From Sipunculus nudus (taxonomy: Eukaryota > Annelida > Sipuncula > Golfingiida > Sipunculidae): a stretch of 64,000 nucleotides of DNA. Of the stretch, positions 11,130 to 23,800 are shown piece by piece (the stretch's first letter is position 1; each line of letters begins with the position of its first letter). The DNA lies in assembly GCA_026874595.1 (NCBI GenBank), contig CM049322.1, positions 57,412,386 to 57,476,385 of the forward strand, written 5' to 3'. A program made the position numbers and the translations under genes. A model generated the notes under the pieces. The model did not search any database. It was not told the DNA's origin and saw nothing but the letters and a program-made list of their open reading frames with translations.

Positions 11130-11862
11130 TCCTTTTTTATGGACTAAGACTTGGACCTTTGACTCGAGTCCACTTTTCATGGGCTAGGACTTGGACTTTG
11201 GAGTCGAGTCCATCTTTCATGGACTGGGACTTGCGCCTTGGACTCGAGACCACCTTTCATGGACTAGGAATTGGACTTTGGACTCGAGTCCACTTTTCAT
11301 GGACTAGAACTTCGACTTTGGACTCAAGTCCACTTTTCATGGACTTGGACTTGGACTTATGACTTGTGTCCACTATTCATGGACTGGGACTTGGACATTG
11401 GACTCGAGTCCACTTTTCATGGACTAGGAATTGGACTTTTGACTAGAGTCCACTTTTTATGGACTAGGACTCGGACTTTGGACTCGAGTCCACTTTTCAT
11501 GGACTAGGACTTAGACTTATGACTTGTGTCCACTATTCATGGACTAGGACTTGGACATTGGACTCGAGTCCACTTCGTATGGACTAGGACTTGGACTTTG
11601 GACTAGAGTCCACTTTTCATTGACTGGGATTTGATTTTGAACTCGAGTCCACCTTTCATAGATTAGGAATTGGACTTTGATCTCGAGTCCACTTTTTATG
11701 GACTAGGACTTGGACTTTGGACTAGAGTCCACTTTTTTTGGACTAGGACTTGGACTTTGAACTCAAGTCCACCTTTTATGGACCAGGAATTAGACTCGGA
11801 CTCGAGCGTCCAGAACTTTGACTTGTTATTCGACTCGGAGGTAAGGACTCGAGATATCAAGT
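11130..11862. repeat. 40-bp minisatellite, about 18 copies
   Basis: Direct repeats with a clean 40-bp period, for example starting at 11161, 11201 and 11241. Each contains GACTCGAGTCCACTTTTCAT followed by GGACTAGGACTTGGACTTTG. The GACTCGAGTC core is a 10-bp palindrome repeated once per unit. Copies diverge by a few substitutions and the ends are degenerate (from about 11085 and to about 11862). Open frames through it arise because 40-bp repeats cycle through three frames, and they are not genes. Confidence 0.95.
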
Positions 11863-11869
11863 CAATTCC

Positions 11870-12424
11870 TTCCAGTGTCCTGCAGAAGGAAAGTTCAGTC
11901 ATATATCACAAATACATTGCTTGAGCAATGGAAATACATATGGAAACTACTAACAAAATAATTAAATGAATTTTTGATGACATTGATGGGGCTCAATCAC
12001 CTGTCTGACCTTTATAAACACACTGGCTGCTTAATTTGTTTATACCAACGTGTTTTTAATATGTGAGGGGCCGCCAAAATAATCGACGCAAATTTAACAA
12101 TGGCATCTGGTGGCTAGTCAGATAAACCAGAACTTGCAAATGACGTTTTACCTCCGCATATATGCAACCTACCACCTTAGATTGCATGATTTTTCCCCCC
12201 GTTTGTCGACATTGGTTTATTTACAAACATGTTTGTTGATAAACAAATTCTTACATCCTTCACGAGGATGTTTTAAGAACTTTTCACAACCAAAATTACT
12301 ATTGGATCATTAATATATACACATAGGAAGCTAGACATCATATACATTCTTTTTTTCAAAAGGTAAGTTATTGGGCAGCTTTCTACAACCAACTTAGTGT
12401 GCATTATGAAGAATACGAACTAAC
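11870..12424. other. Unannotated DNA
   Basis: Unique sequence with no recognised exon or repeat. Confidence 0.5.
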
Positions 12425-12626
12425 CTAAGAAGGCGTCGTTGTCATGGAACATGGGGTCGAGGGCGGAGTGTCCCTCAGCACTTGTGGAATTGCACGCCGT
12501 TTGAACGCCGTTCTGTAACTTCTCTGTCTCGGTCTGCGCTGTACACAAGAAGGTCAGGGTGTAGTTAGCCGTGTTCTGTATTCCCTGCGCCCATTCCTGT
12601 ACCTTCAGAAGACGCACATCCCCATT
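12425..12626 (-). CDS. Unrecognised exon, probably extracellular
   Basis: A 202-nt open block is bounded by a good acceptor (ctttcag|AAT) and a donor (TTAG|gttagt). It starts in phase 0 and ends in phase 1. Only one frame is open throughout. Its product reads NGDVRLLKVQEWAQGIQNTA... with two cysteines and an NYT sequon, ending FHDNDAFLG. Its end phase matches the CTLD exon beginning at 8074 on the same strand, so it may be an upstream exon of that gene. I do not recognise the domain. Splice signals and a single open frame are the only support. Confidence 0.4.
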
Positions 12627-13957
12627 CTGAAAGGTCGTCTACGAAAAAAATAAAACAAGGGAACATACAAGTAAACGGATGGTCTTTGTTTACCGAGCAA
12701 ATGTCAGGGGTAAAAGCCTCAAGGGTAAGCAACCCCTCCTATAAATAATGACATCAAAACTCCTCGGATTAAATATAACTCCATGGACAAAAGTTTGGTT
12801 GTTCCCGAGGTGGATCCCCCACCCCGACCCCATCTCTAACACCATCCGAAACATGGCCCACGGGTAACTGAATAAATATTACATGATAGAAATATGTAAA
12901 GAATTTGCCTTGGTGCAAGGCTGAGAATTACACACCAGGTGACCCGGGCTCCATACTCAGCCTTGAGTATGTTCTTACGAAATATCGTAGCGTTCCTTCT
13001 GATGTATCAGAAGGAAAGAATAATAGAGTAATTAAGAATAAGATGCAGCTTAAACTATGTTCACTCTACCTATATATCCTTTATATATCAGTTTCCATAC
13101 ATGTGGAGTCTCCTGTTTATGTTATATATGATATAACAGCATTTTATCATGAAGAGAAGAGCAGAAGACCATCACTGACACAGCCATGTTGCTGAGGCAT
13201 GAACTCTGGTCACCCATGACCTGACCTGTGACCTGACCTCTGGTGTACCAGAGTAATTTATTGCTAATAAATCTATTTAAAAAATCTTATTTCATGAATA
13301 ATACTTATGAGTAAATGATAATATATGGCTTCAATAAGTCCTTTATAAGTTTATGGCTATATCATTAAAGGTTTTAACAAATTTGCCTATGGAAGTTATG
13401 GAAACAATATTTACTATAATTTATTTGGAACAATAATCAGAGGACAACTTTTCTCATATCAGTAAGGTCAAGGACAGGGTCATGTGACAAAAGGTAAACA
13501 TGACCGCATGGCAGGCTAAAAAAACCACAGGAGTTGAAATCTTAACAATTTCCTTATAAGGGCACTTCTACATAATTTATTTTTACTCCAGAACAGTTTA
13601 TTAGCCATTATTGGTAAGAAATTTGCTAAATTGCCTCCATTTTCTCTGTTTATTTTGCAAATATCCCAATATACCCCTGCTACACTTTTCCATAAGAGGA
13701 TCCCCATAACTGAAATCTCATTTCAGTTATGAACCCATAACAAGTAAAGAATATGTCTAGGCCCAGGGAATGGCACTGTTGACGATGACTTTGATTAGGA
13801 ATGATATTATATCTTTAGTTTTCCATAATAGAGATATTTAAACTTGTCTTTATAGGGGCCGAAATCTGACGTCTTTTAACTGATCACAATCCCTTTAACC
13901 TTTCTTATAAGACTAGGTATGAAAACGCCGACCCAGTTGTTTTGTTTATATACGTAC
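12627..13957. other. Unannotated DNA
   Basis: No exon, RNA gene or repeat that I can support. Short open frames here show neither domain features nor good splice sites. Confidence 0.5.
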
Positions 13958-14132
13958 GTGCGGTTCGGTGGTTGGGCCGAGATTTGATATTTTGTTCTGT
14001 GGTCACGAATTCTTGCCTCATCATGTTCTTCATACTCCCATAATAATAGCAGACCGTATTTTCTGTGATGCAATTTGCAAAAAATGCCATCCGAACTACA
14101 GAACAATCTAATCGGCACATGACCCTTGACCT
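13958..14132 (-). CDS. Possible PAN/apple-like domain exon
   Basis: After an acceptor-like cctcacag, one minus-strand frame reads VMCRLDCSVVRMAFFANC and then ITENTVCYYYG. This has the C..xC.......F....xxxxC spacing of a PAN/apple half-domain and resembles the exon near 42064-42318. A donor GCAC|gtacgt would end it in phase 1. PAN modules in invertebrates often precede CTLDs in secreted proteins. The end phase does not match the phase-0 start of the exon at 12626, so joining them directly is not supported. The call rests on cysteine spacing alone. Confidence 0.33.
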
Positions 14133-14618
14133 CTGTGAGGAAAGAGACTTGTTGTTTGACTGAGTCCGGTTATTAACGCTTATGTTTAATCGATCGTGAC
14201 GTCCTGGTATCCAGGACTTACCGAGACCACAAATTATAACCAAGGAATTTGTTTCCTGTTTGAGCCTATTGGTGGCGACACAGAAGTGTCTTATGTATCA
14301 GACATGGTCATTCCAGGTTGTCCCGAGAGAACAAATATGTGTACGGTTTCATGCAAATAATAACACTAAGTTTAATATCAACACGCAGCGAATAAGGGTA
14401 GGGAAAAGCTTAATAGATTCATGATACCAATGTAAATCAATATGATAACGTGATTTATCTAGACAACTTTCTTTTCATTAAATCAACATATATAACATCA
14501 TATATAAGTTATATATATACATTATATATGAGCTTAATATATAAGTGACTTTCAAAATATATTATATATTGTATAATATATATTTATATTAATGATACAT
14601 TGTATAAAAATAAAGCAA

Positions 14619-14622
<4 letters not shown>

Positions 14623-14655
<33 letters not shown>
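14623..14655. repeat. (TA)n microsatellite
   Basis: TA run about 30 bp before the left edge of the 305-bp array. Confidence 0.9.
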
Positions 14656-14658
<3 letters not shown>

Positions 14659-14680
14659 GGAAACGTGTCCATAAATGTTT

Positions 14681-14692
14681 GTATACATGTAT
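14681..14692 (+). repeat. 12-bp direct repeat at left edge of the tRNA-like array
   Basis: GTATACATGTAT at the left boundary of the array. The same 12-mer abuts the right boundary at 29557-29568. It overlaps the first array bases by two or three nucleotides. Confidence 0.7.
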
Positions 14693-14770
14693 TATATAGA
14701 AAGATGTTAAATGGCCATGCTGGTCCATCTCATGGAGATATAGAACAAGAATACACAGAAAAAGTCGGAT

Positions 14771-14842
14771 CACCCCGTATGGGAATCGAACCCATGACCC
14801 TCCGATTGCCGGTCGTCTGCTCTACCACTGAGCTAACAGGGA
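14771..14842 (-). tRNA. tRNA-like Pol III gene, first copy (type copy of the array)
   Basis: The minus-strand 72-nt body folds as a class I tRNA. It has a D arm GCTC/GAGC with AGTGGTA loop, a T arm ATGGG/CCCAT with TTCGATT loop, a five-base variable region, and an acceptor stem with six pairs and a T1-T72 mismatch. Internal Pol III boxes are near-consensus: A box TAGCTCAGTGG and B box GGTTCGATTCC. A T5 terminator lies 7 nt downstream (14759-14763). The anticodon arm is abnormal: only three loop-side pairs form, position 33 is C instead of U, and the anticodon read in register is GGC. A GGC Ala tRNA is normally absent from eukaryotes. It may be a tRNA-derived RNA and not a translating tRNA. 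Minus copies lie at 14771 + 305n for n = 0 to 43. Confidence 0.7.
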
Positions 14843-17800
14843 TCCCCAACTTCCTCTGTGTATCAGCACACTTTCATAGGAACCAGCGAAGTGACGTCAC
14901 TACTGTGACTGGTATTATACATACTACATGTGTCGACACGGCGACTTTGCATGTAGCAGTGATAAACTGATGGCCTTTTATGGTGTGCATCAAATATTAT
15001 ATAGAAAGATGTTAAATGGCCATGCTGGTCCATCTCATGGAGATATAGAACAAGAATACACAGAAAAAGTCGGATCACCCCGTATGGGAATCGAACCCAT
15101 GACCCTCCGATTGCCGGTCGTCTGCTCTACCACTGAGCTAACAGGGATCCCCAACTTCCTCTGTGTATCAGCACACTTTCATAGGAACCAGCGAAGTGAC
15201 GTCACTACTGTGACTGGTATTATACATACTACATGTGTCGACACGGCGACTTTGCATGTAGCAGTGATAAACTGATGGCCTTTTATGGTGTGCATCAAAT
15301 ATTATATAGAAAGATGTTAAATGGCCATGCTGGTCCATCTCATGGAGATATAGAACAAGAATACACAGAAAAAGTCGGATCACCCCGTATGGGAATCGAA
15401 CCCATGACCCTCCGATTGCCGGTCGTCTGCTCTACCACTGAGCTAACAGGGATCCCCAACTTCCTCTGTGTATCAGCACACTTTCATAGGAACCAGCGAA
15501 GTGACGTCACTACTGTGACTGGTATTATACATACTACATGTGTCGACACGGCGACTTTGCATGTAGCAGTGATAAACTGATGGCCTTTTATGGTGTGCAT
15601 CAAATATTATATAGAAAGATGTTAAATGGCCATGCTGGTCCATCTCATGGAGATATAGAACAAGAATACACAGAAAAAGTCGGATCACCCCGTATGGGAA
15701 TCGAACCCATGACCCTCCGATTGCCGGTCGTCTGCTCTACCACTGAGCTAACAGGGATCCCCAACTTCCTCTGTGTATCAGCACACTTTCATAGGAACCA
15801 GCGAAGTGACGTCACTACTGTGACTGGTATTATACATACTACATGTGTCGACACGGCGACTTTGCATGTAGCAGTGATAAACTGATGGCCTTTTATGGTG
15901 TGCATCAAATATTATATAGAAAGATGTTAAATGGCCATGCTGGTCCATCTCATGGAGATATAGAACAAGAATACACAGAAAAAGTCGGATCACCCCGTAT
16001 GGGAATCGAACCCATGACCCTCCGATTGCCGGTCGTCTGCTCTACCACTGAGCTAACAGGGATCCCCAACTTCCTCTGTGTATCAGCACACTTTCATAGG
16101 AACCAGCGAAGTGACGTCACTACTGTGACTGGTATTATACATACTACATGTGTCGACACGGCGACTTTGCATGTAGCAGTGATAAACTGATGGCCTTTTA
16201 TGGTGTGCATCAAATATTATATAGAAAGATGTTAAATGGCCATGCTGGTCCATCTCATGGAGATATAGAACAAGAATACACAGAAAAAGTCGGATCACCC
16301 CGTATGGGAATCGAACCCATGACCCTCCGATTGCCGGTCGTCTGCTCTACCACTGAGCTAACAGGGATCCCCAACTTCCTCTGTGTATCAGCACACTTTC
16401 ATAGGAACCAGCGAAGTGACGTCACTACTGTGACTGGTATTATACATACTACATGTGTCGACACGGCGACTTTGCATGTAGCAGTGATAAACTGATGGCC
16501 TTTTATGGTGTGCATCAAATATTATATAGAAAGATGTTAAATGGCCATGCTGGTCCATCTCATGGAGATATAGAACAAGAATACACAGAAAAAGTCGGAT
16601 CACCCCGTATGGGAATCGAACCCATGACCCTCCGATTGCCGGTCGTCTGCTCTACCACTGAGCTAACAGGGATCCCCAACTTCCTCTGTGTATCAGCACA
16701 CTTTCATAGGAACCAGCGAAGTGACGTCACTACTGTGACTGGTATTATACATACTACATGTGTCGACACGGCGACTTTGCATGTAGCAGTGATAAACTGA
16801 TGGCCTTTTATGGTGTGCATCAAATATTATATAGAAAGATGTTAAATGGCCATGCTGGTCCATCTCATGGAGATATAGAACAAGAATACACAGAAAAAGT
16901 CGGATCACCCCGTATGGGAATCGAACCCATGACCCTCCGATTGCCGGTCGTCTGCTCTACCACTGAGCTAACAGGGATCCCCAACTTCCTCTGTGTATCA
17001 GCACACTTTCATAGGAACCAGCGAAGTGACGTCACTACTGTGACTGGTATTATACATACTACATGTGTCGACACGGCGACTTTGCATGTAGCAGTGATAA
17101 ACTGATGGCCTTTTATGGTGTGCATCAAATATTATATAGAAAGATGTTAAATGGCCATGCTGGTCCATCTCATGGAGATATAGAACAAGAATACACAGAA
17201 AAAGTCGGATCACCCCGTATGGGAATCGAACCCATGACCCTCCGATTGCCGGTCGTCTGCTCTACCACTGAGCTAACAGGGATCCCCAACTTCCTCTGTG
17301 TATCAGCACACTTTCATAGGAACCAGCGAAGTGACGTCACTACTGTGACTGGTATTATACATACTACATGTGTCGACACGGCGACTTTGCATGTAGCAGT
17401 GATAAACTGATGGCCTTTTATGGTGTGCATCAAATATTATATAGAAAGATGTTAAATGGCCATGCTGGTCCATCTCATGGAGATATAGAACAAGAATACA
17501 CAGAAAAAGTCGGATCACCCCGTATGGGAATCGAACCCATGACCCTCCGATTGCCGGTCGTCTGCTCTACCACTGAGCTAACAGGGATCCCCAACTTCCT
17601 CTGTGTATCAGCACACTTTCATAGGAACCAGCGAAGTGACGTCACTACTGTGACTGGTATTATACATACTACATGTGTCGACACGGCGACTTTGCATGTA
17701 GCAGTGATAAACTGATGGCCTTTTATGGTGTGCATCAAATATTATATAGAAAGATGTTAAATGGCCATGCTGGTCCATCTCATGGAGATATAGAACAAGA

Positions 17801-20800
17801 ATACACAGAAAAAGTCGGATCACCCCGTATGGGAATCGAACCCATGACCCTCCGATTGCCGGTCGTCTGCTCTACCACTGAGCTAACAGGGATCCCCAAC
17901 TTCCTCTGTGTATCAGCACACTTTCATAGGAACCAGCGAAGTGACGTCACTACTGTGACTGGTATTATACATACTACATGTGTCGACACGGCGACTTTGC
18001 ATGTAGCAGTGATAAACTGATGGCCTTTTATGGTGTGCATCAAATATTATATAGAAAGATGTTAAATGGCCATGCTGGTCCATCTCATGGAGATATAGAA
18101 CAAGAATACACAGAAAAAGTCGGATCACCCCGTATGGGAATCGAACCCATGACCCTCCGATTGCCGGTCGTCTGCTCTACCACTGAGCTAACAGGGATCC
18201 CCAACTTCCTCTGTGTATCAGCACACTTTCATAGGAACCAGCGAAGTGACGTCACTACTGTGACTGGTATTATACATACTACATGTGTCGACACGGCGAC
18301 TTTGCATGTAGCAGTGATAAACTGATGGCCTTTTATGGTGTGCATCAAATATTATATAGAAAGATGTTAAATGGCCATGCTGGTCCATCTCATGGAGATA
18401 TAGAACAAGAATACACAGAAAAAGTCGGATCACCCCGTATGGGAATCGAACCCATGACCCTCCGATTGCCGGTCGTCTGCTCTACCACTGAGCTAACAGG
18501 GATCCCCAACTTCCTCTGTGTATCAGCACACTTTCATAGGAACCAGCGAAGTGACGTCACTACTGTGACTGGTATTATACATACTACATGTGTCGACACG
18601 GCGACTTTGCATGTAGCAGTGATAAACTGATGGCCTTTTATGGTGTGCATCAAATATTATATAGAAAGATGTTAAATGGCCATGCTGGTCCATCTCATGG
18701 AGATATAGAACAAGAATACACAGAAAAAGTCGGATCACCCCGTATGGGAATCGAACCCATGACCCTCCGATTGCCGGTCGTCTGCTCTACCACTGAGCTA
18801 ACAGGGATCCCCAACTTCCTCTGTGTATCAGCACACTTTCATAGGAACCAGCGAAGTGACGTCACTACTGTGACTGGTATTATACATACTACATGTGTCG
18901 ACACGGCGACTTTGCATGTAGCAGTGATAAACTGATGGCCTTTTATGGTGTGCATCAAATATTATATAGAAAGATGTTAAATGGCCATGCTGGTCCATCT
19001 CATGGAGATATAGAACAAGAATACACAGAAAAAGTCGGATCACCCCGTATGGGAATCGAACCCATGACCCTCCGATTGCCGGTCGTCTGCTCTACCACTG
19101 AGCTAACAGGGATCCCCAACTTCCTCTGTGTATCAGCACACTTTCATAGGAACCAGCGAAGTGACGTCACTACTGTGACTGGTATTATACATACTACATG
19201 TGTCGACACGGCGACTTTGCATGTAGCAGTGATAAACTGATGGCCTTTTATGGTGTGCATCAAATATTATATAGAAAGATGTTAAATGGCCATGCTGGTC
19301 CATCTCATGGAGATATAGAACAAGAATACACAGAAAAAGTCGGATCACCCCGTATGGGAATCGAACCCATGACCCTCCGATTGCCGGTCGTCTGCTCTAC
19401 CACTGAGCTAACAGGGATCCCCAACTTCCTCTGTGTATCAGCACACTTTCATAGGAACCAGCGAAGTGACGTCACTACTGTGACTGGTATTATACATACT
19501 ACATGTGTCGACACGGCGACTTTGCATGTAGCAGTGATAAACTGATGGCCTTTTATGGTGTGCATCAAATATTATATAGAAAGATGTTAAATGGCCATGC
19601 TGGTCCATCTCATGGAGATATAGAACAAGAATACACAGAAAAAGTCGGATCACCCCGTATGGGAATCGAACCCATGACCCTCCGATTGCCGGTCGTCTGC
19701 TCTACCACTGAGCTAACAGGGATCCCCAACTTCCTCTGTGTATCAGCACACTTTCATAGGAACCAGCGAAGTGACGTCACTACTGTGACTGGTATTATAC
19801 ATACTACATGTGTCGACACGGCGACTTTGCATGTAGCAGTGATAAACTGATGGCCTTTTATGGTGTGCATCAAATATTATATAGAAAGATGTTAAATGGC
19901 CATGCTGGTCCATCTCATGGAGATATAGAACAAGAATACACAGAAAAAGTCGGATCACCCCGTATGGGAATCGAACCCATGACCCTCCGATTGCCGGTCG
20001 TCTGCTCTACCACTGAGCTAACAGGGATCCCCAACTTCCTCTGTGTATCAGCACACTTTCATAGGAACCAGCGAAGTGACGTCACTACTGTGACTGGTAT
20101 TATACATACTACATGTGTCGACACGGCGACTTTGCATGTAGCAGTGATAAACTGATGGCCTTTTATGGTGTGCATCAAATATTATATAGAAAGATGTTAA
20201 ATGGCCATGCTGGTCCATCTCATGGAGATATAGAACAAGAATACACAGAAAAAGTCGGATCACCCCGTATGGGAATCGAACCCATGACCCTCCGATTGCC
20301 GGTCGTCTGCTCTACCACTGAGCTAACAGGGATCCCCAACTTCCTCTGTGTATCAGCACACTTTCATAGGAACCAGCGAAGTGACGTCACTACTGTGACT
20401 GGTATTATACATACTACATGTGTCGACACGGCGACTTTGCATGTAGCAGTGATAAACTGATGGCCTTTTATGGTGTGCATCAAATATTATATAGAAAGAT
20501 GTTAAATGGCCATGCTGGTCCATCTCATGGAGATATAGAACAAGAATACACAGAAAAAGTCGGATCACCCCGTATGGGAATCGAACCCATGACCCTCCGA
20601 TTGCCGGTCGTCTGCTCTACCACTGAGCTAACAGGGATCCCCAACTTCCTCTGTGTATCAGCACACTTTCATAGGAACCAGCGAAGTGACGTCACTACTG
20701 TGACTGGTATTATACATACTACATGTGTCGACACGGCGACTTTGCATGTAGCAGTGATAAACTGATGGCCTTTTATGGTGTGCATCAAATATTATATAGA

Positions 20801-23800
20801 AAGATGTTAAATGGCCATGCTGGTCCATCTCATGGAGATATAGAACAAGAATACACAGAAAAAGTCGGATCACCCCGTATGGGAATCGAACCCATGACCC
20901 TCCGATTGCCGGTCGTCTGCTCTACCACTGAGCTAACAGGGATCCCCAACTTCCTCTGTGTATCAGCACACTTTCATAGGAACCAGCGAAGTGACGTCAC
21001 TACTGTGACTGGTATTATACATACTACATGTGTCGACACGGCGACTTTGCATGTAGCAGTGATAAACTGATGGCCTTTTATGGTGTGCATCAAATATTAT
21101 ATAGAAAGATGTTAAATGGCCATGCTGGTCCATCTCATGGAGATATAGAACAAGAATACACAGAAAAAGTCGGATCACCCCGTATGGGAATCGAACCCAT
21201 GACCCTCCGATTGCCGGTCGTCTGCTCTACCACTGAGCTAACAGGGATCCCCAACTTCCTCTGTGTATCAGCACACTTTCATAGGAACCAGCGAAGTGAC
21301 GTCACTACTGTGACTGGTATTATACATACTACATGTGTCGACACGGCGACTTTGCATGTAGCAGTGATAAACTGATGGCCTTTTATGGTGTGCATCAAAT
21401 ATTATATAGAAAGATGTTAAATGGCCATGCTGGTCCATCTCATGGAGATATAGAACAAGAATACACAGAAAAAGTCGGATCACCCCGTATGGGAATCGAA
21501 CCCATGACCCTCCGATTGCCGGTCGTCTGCTCTACCACTGAGCTAACAGGGATCCCCAACTTCCTCTGTGTATCAGCACACTTTCATAGGAACCAGCGAA
21601 GTGACGTCACTACTGTGACTGGTATTATACATACTACATGTGTCGACACGGCGACTTTGCATGTAGCAGTGATAAACTGATGGCCTTTTATGGTGTGCAT
21701 CAAATATTATATAGAAAGATGTTAAATGGCCATGCTGGTCCATCTCATGGAGATATAGAACAAGAATACACAGAAAAAGTCGGATCACCCCGTATGGGAA
21801 TCGAACCCATGACCCTCCGATTGCCGGTCGTCTGCTCTACCACTGAGCTAACAGGGATCCCCAACTTCCTCTGTGTATCAGCACACTTTCATAGGAACCA
21901 GCGAAGTGACGTCACTACTGTGACTGGTATTATACATACTACATGTGTCGACACGGCGACTTTGCATGTAGCAGTGATAAACTGATGGCCTTTTATGGTG
22001 TGCATCAAATATTATATAGAAAGATGTTAAATGGCCATGCTGGTCCATCTCATGGAGATATAGAACAAGAATACACAGAAAAAGTCGGATCACCCCGTAT
22101 GGGAATCGAACCCATGACCCTCCGATTGCCGGTCGTCTGCTCTACCACTGAGCTAACAGGGATCCCCAACTCCCTCTGTGTATCAGCACACTTTCATAGG
22201 AACCAGCGAAGTGACGTCACTACTGTGACTGGTATTATACATACTACATGTGTCGACACGGCGACTTTGCATGTAGCAGTGATAAACTGATGGCCTTTTA
22301 TGGTGTGCATCAAATATTATATAGAAAGATGTTAAATGGCCATGCTGGTCCATCTCATGGAGATATAGAACAAGAATACACAGAAAAAGTCGGATCACCC
22401 CGTATGGGAATCGAACCCATGACCCTCCGATTGCCGGTCGTCTGCTCTACCACTGAGCTAACAGGGATCCCCAACTTCCTCTGTGTATCAGCACACTTTC
22501 ATAGGAACCAGCGAAGTGACGTCACTACTGTGACTGGTATTATACATACTACATGTGTCGACACGGCGACTTTGCATGTAGCAGTGATAAACTGATGGCC
22601 TTTTATGGTGTGCATCAAATATTATATAGAAAGATGTTAAATGGCCATGCTGGTCCATCTCATGGAGATATAGAACAAGAATACACAGAAAAAGTCGGAT
22701 CACCCCGTATGGGAATCGAACCCATGACCCTCCGATTGCCGGTCGTCTGCTCTACCACTGAGCTAACAGGGATCCCCAACTTCCTCTGTGTATCAGCACA
22801 CTTTCATAGGAACCAGCGAAGTGACGTCACTACTGTGACTGGTATTATACATACTACATGTGTCGACACGGCGACTTTGCATGTAGCAGTGATAAACTGA
22901 TGGCCTTTTATGGTGTGCATCAAATATTATATAGAAAGATGTTAAATGGCCATGCTGGTCCATCTCATGGAGATATAGAACAAGAATACACAGAAAAAGT
23001 CGGATCACCCCGTATGGGAATCGAACCCATGACCCTCCGATTGCCGGTCGTCTGCTCTACCACTGAGCTAACAGGGATCCCCAACTTCCTCTGTGTATCA
23101 GCACACTTTCATAGGAACCAGCGAAGTGACGTCACTACTGTGACTGGTATTATACATACTACATGTGTCGACACGGCGACTTTGCATGTAGCAGTGATAA
23201 ACTGATGGCCTTTTATGGTGTGCATCAAATATTATATAGAAAGATGTTAAATGGCCATGCTGGTCCATCTCATGGAGATATAGAACAAGAATACACAGAA
23301 AAAGTCGGATCACCCCGTATGGGAATCGAACCCATGACCCTCCGATTGCCGGTCGTCTGCTCTACCACTGAGCTAACAGGGATCCCCAACTTCCTCTGTG
23401 TATCAGCACACTTTCATAGGAACCAGCGAAGTGACGTCACTACTGTGACTGGTATTATACATACTACATGTGTCGACACGGCGACTTTGCATGTAGCAGT
23501 GATAAACTGATGGCCTTTTATGGTGTGCATCAAATATTATATAGAAAGATGTTAAATGGCCATGCTGGTCCATCTCATGGAGATATAGAACAAGAATACA
23601 CAGAAAAAGTCGGATCACCCCGTATGGGAATCGAACCCATGACCCTCCGATTGCCGGTCGTCTGCTCTACCACTGAGCTAACAGGGATCCCCAACTTCCT
23701 CTGTGTATCAGCACACTTTCATAGGAACCAGCGAAGTGACGTCACTACTGTGACTGGTATTATACATACTACATGTGTCGACACGGCGACTTTGCATGTA

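Noticed and set aside
11159-11924. Open frames across the 40-bp minisatellite
   Set aside because: The repeat period explains the openness; there is no domain, start context or splice signal.
14771-14842. Confident call of tRNA-Ala(GGC)
   Set aside because: The acceptor lacks the G3-U70 alanine identity pair, U33 is missing, the anticodon stem is broken, and GGC is not a normal eukaryotic alanine anticodon.
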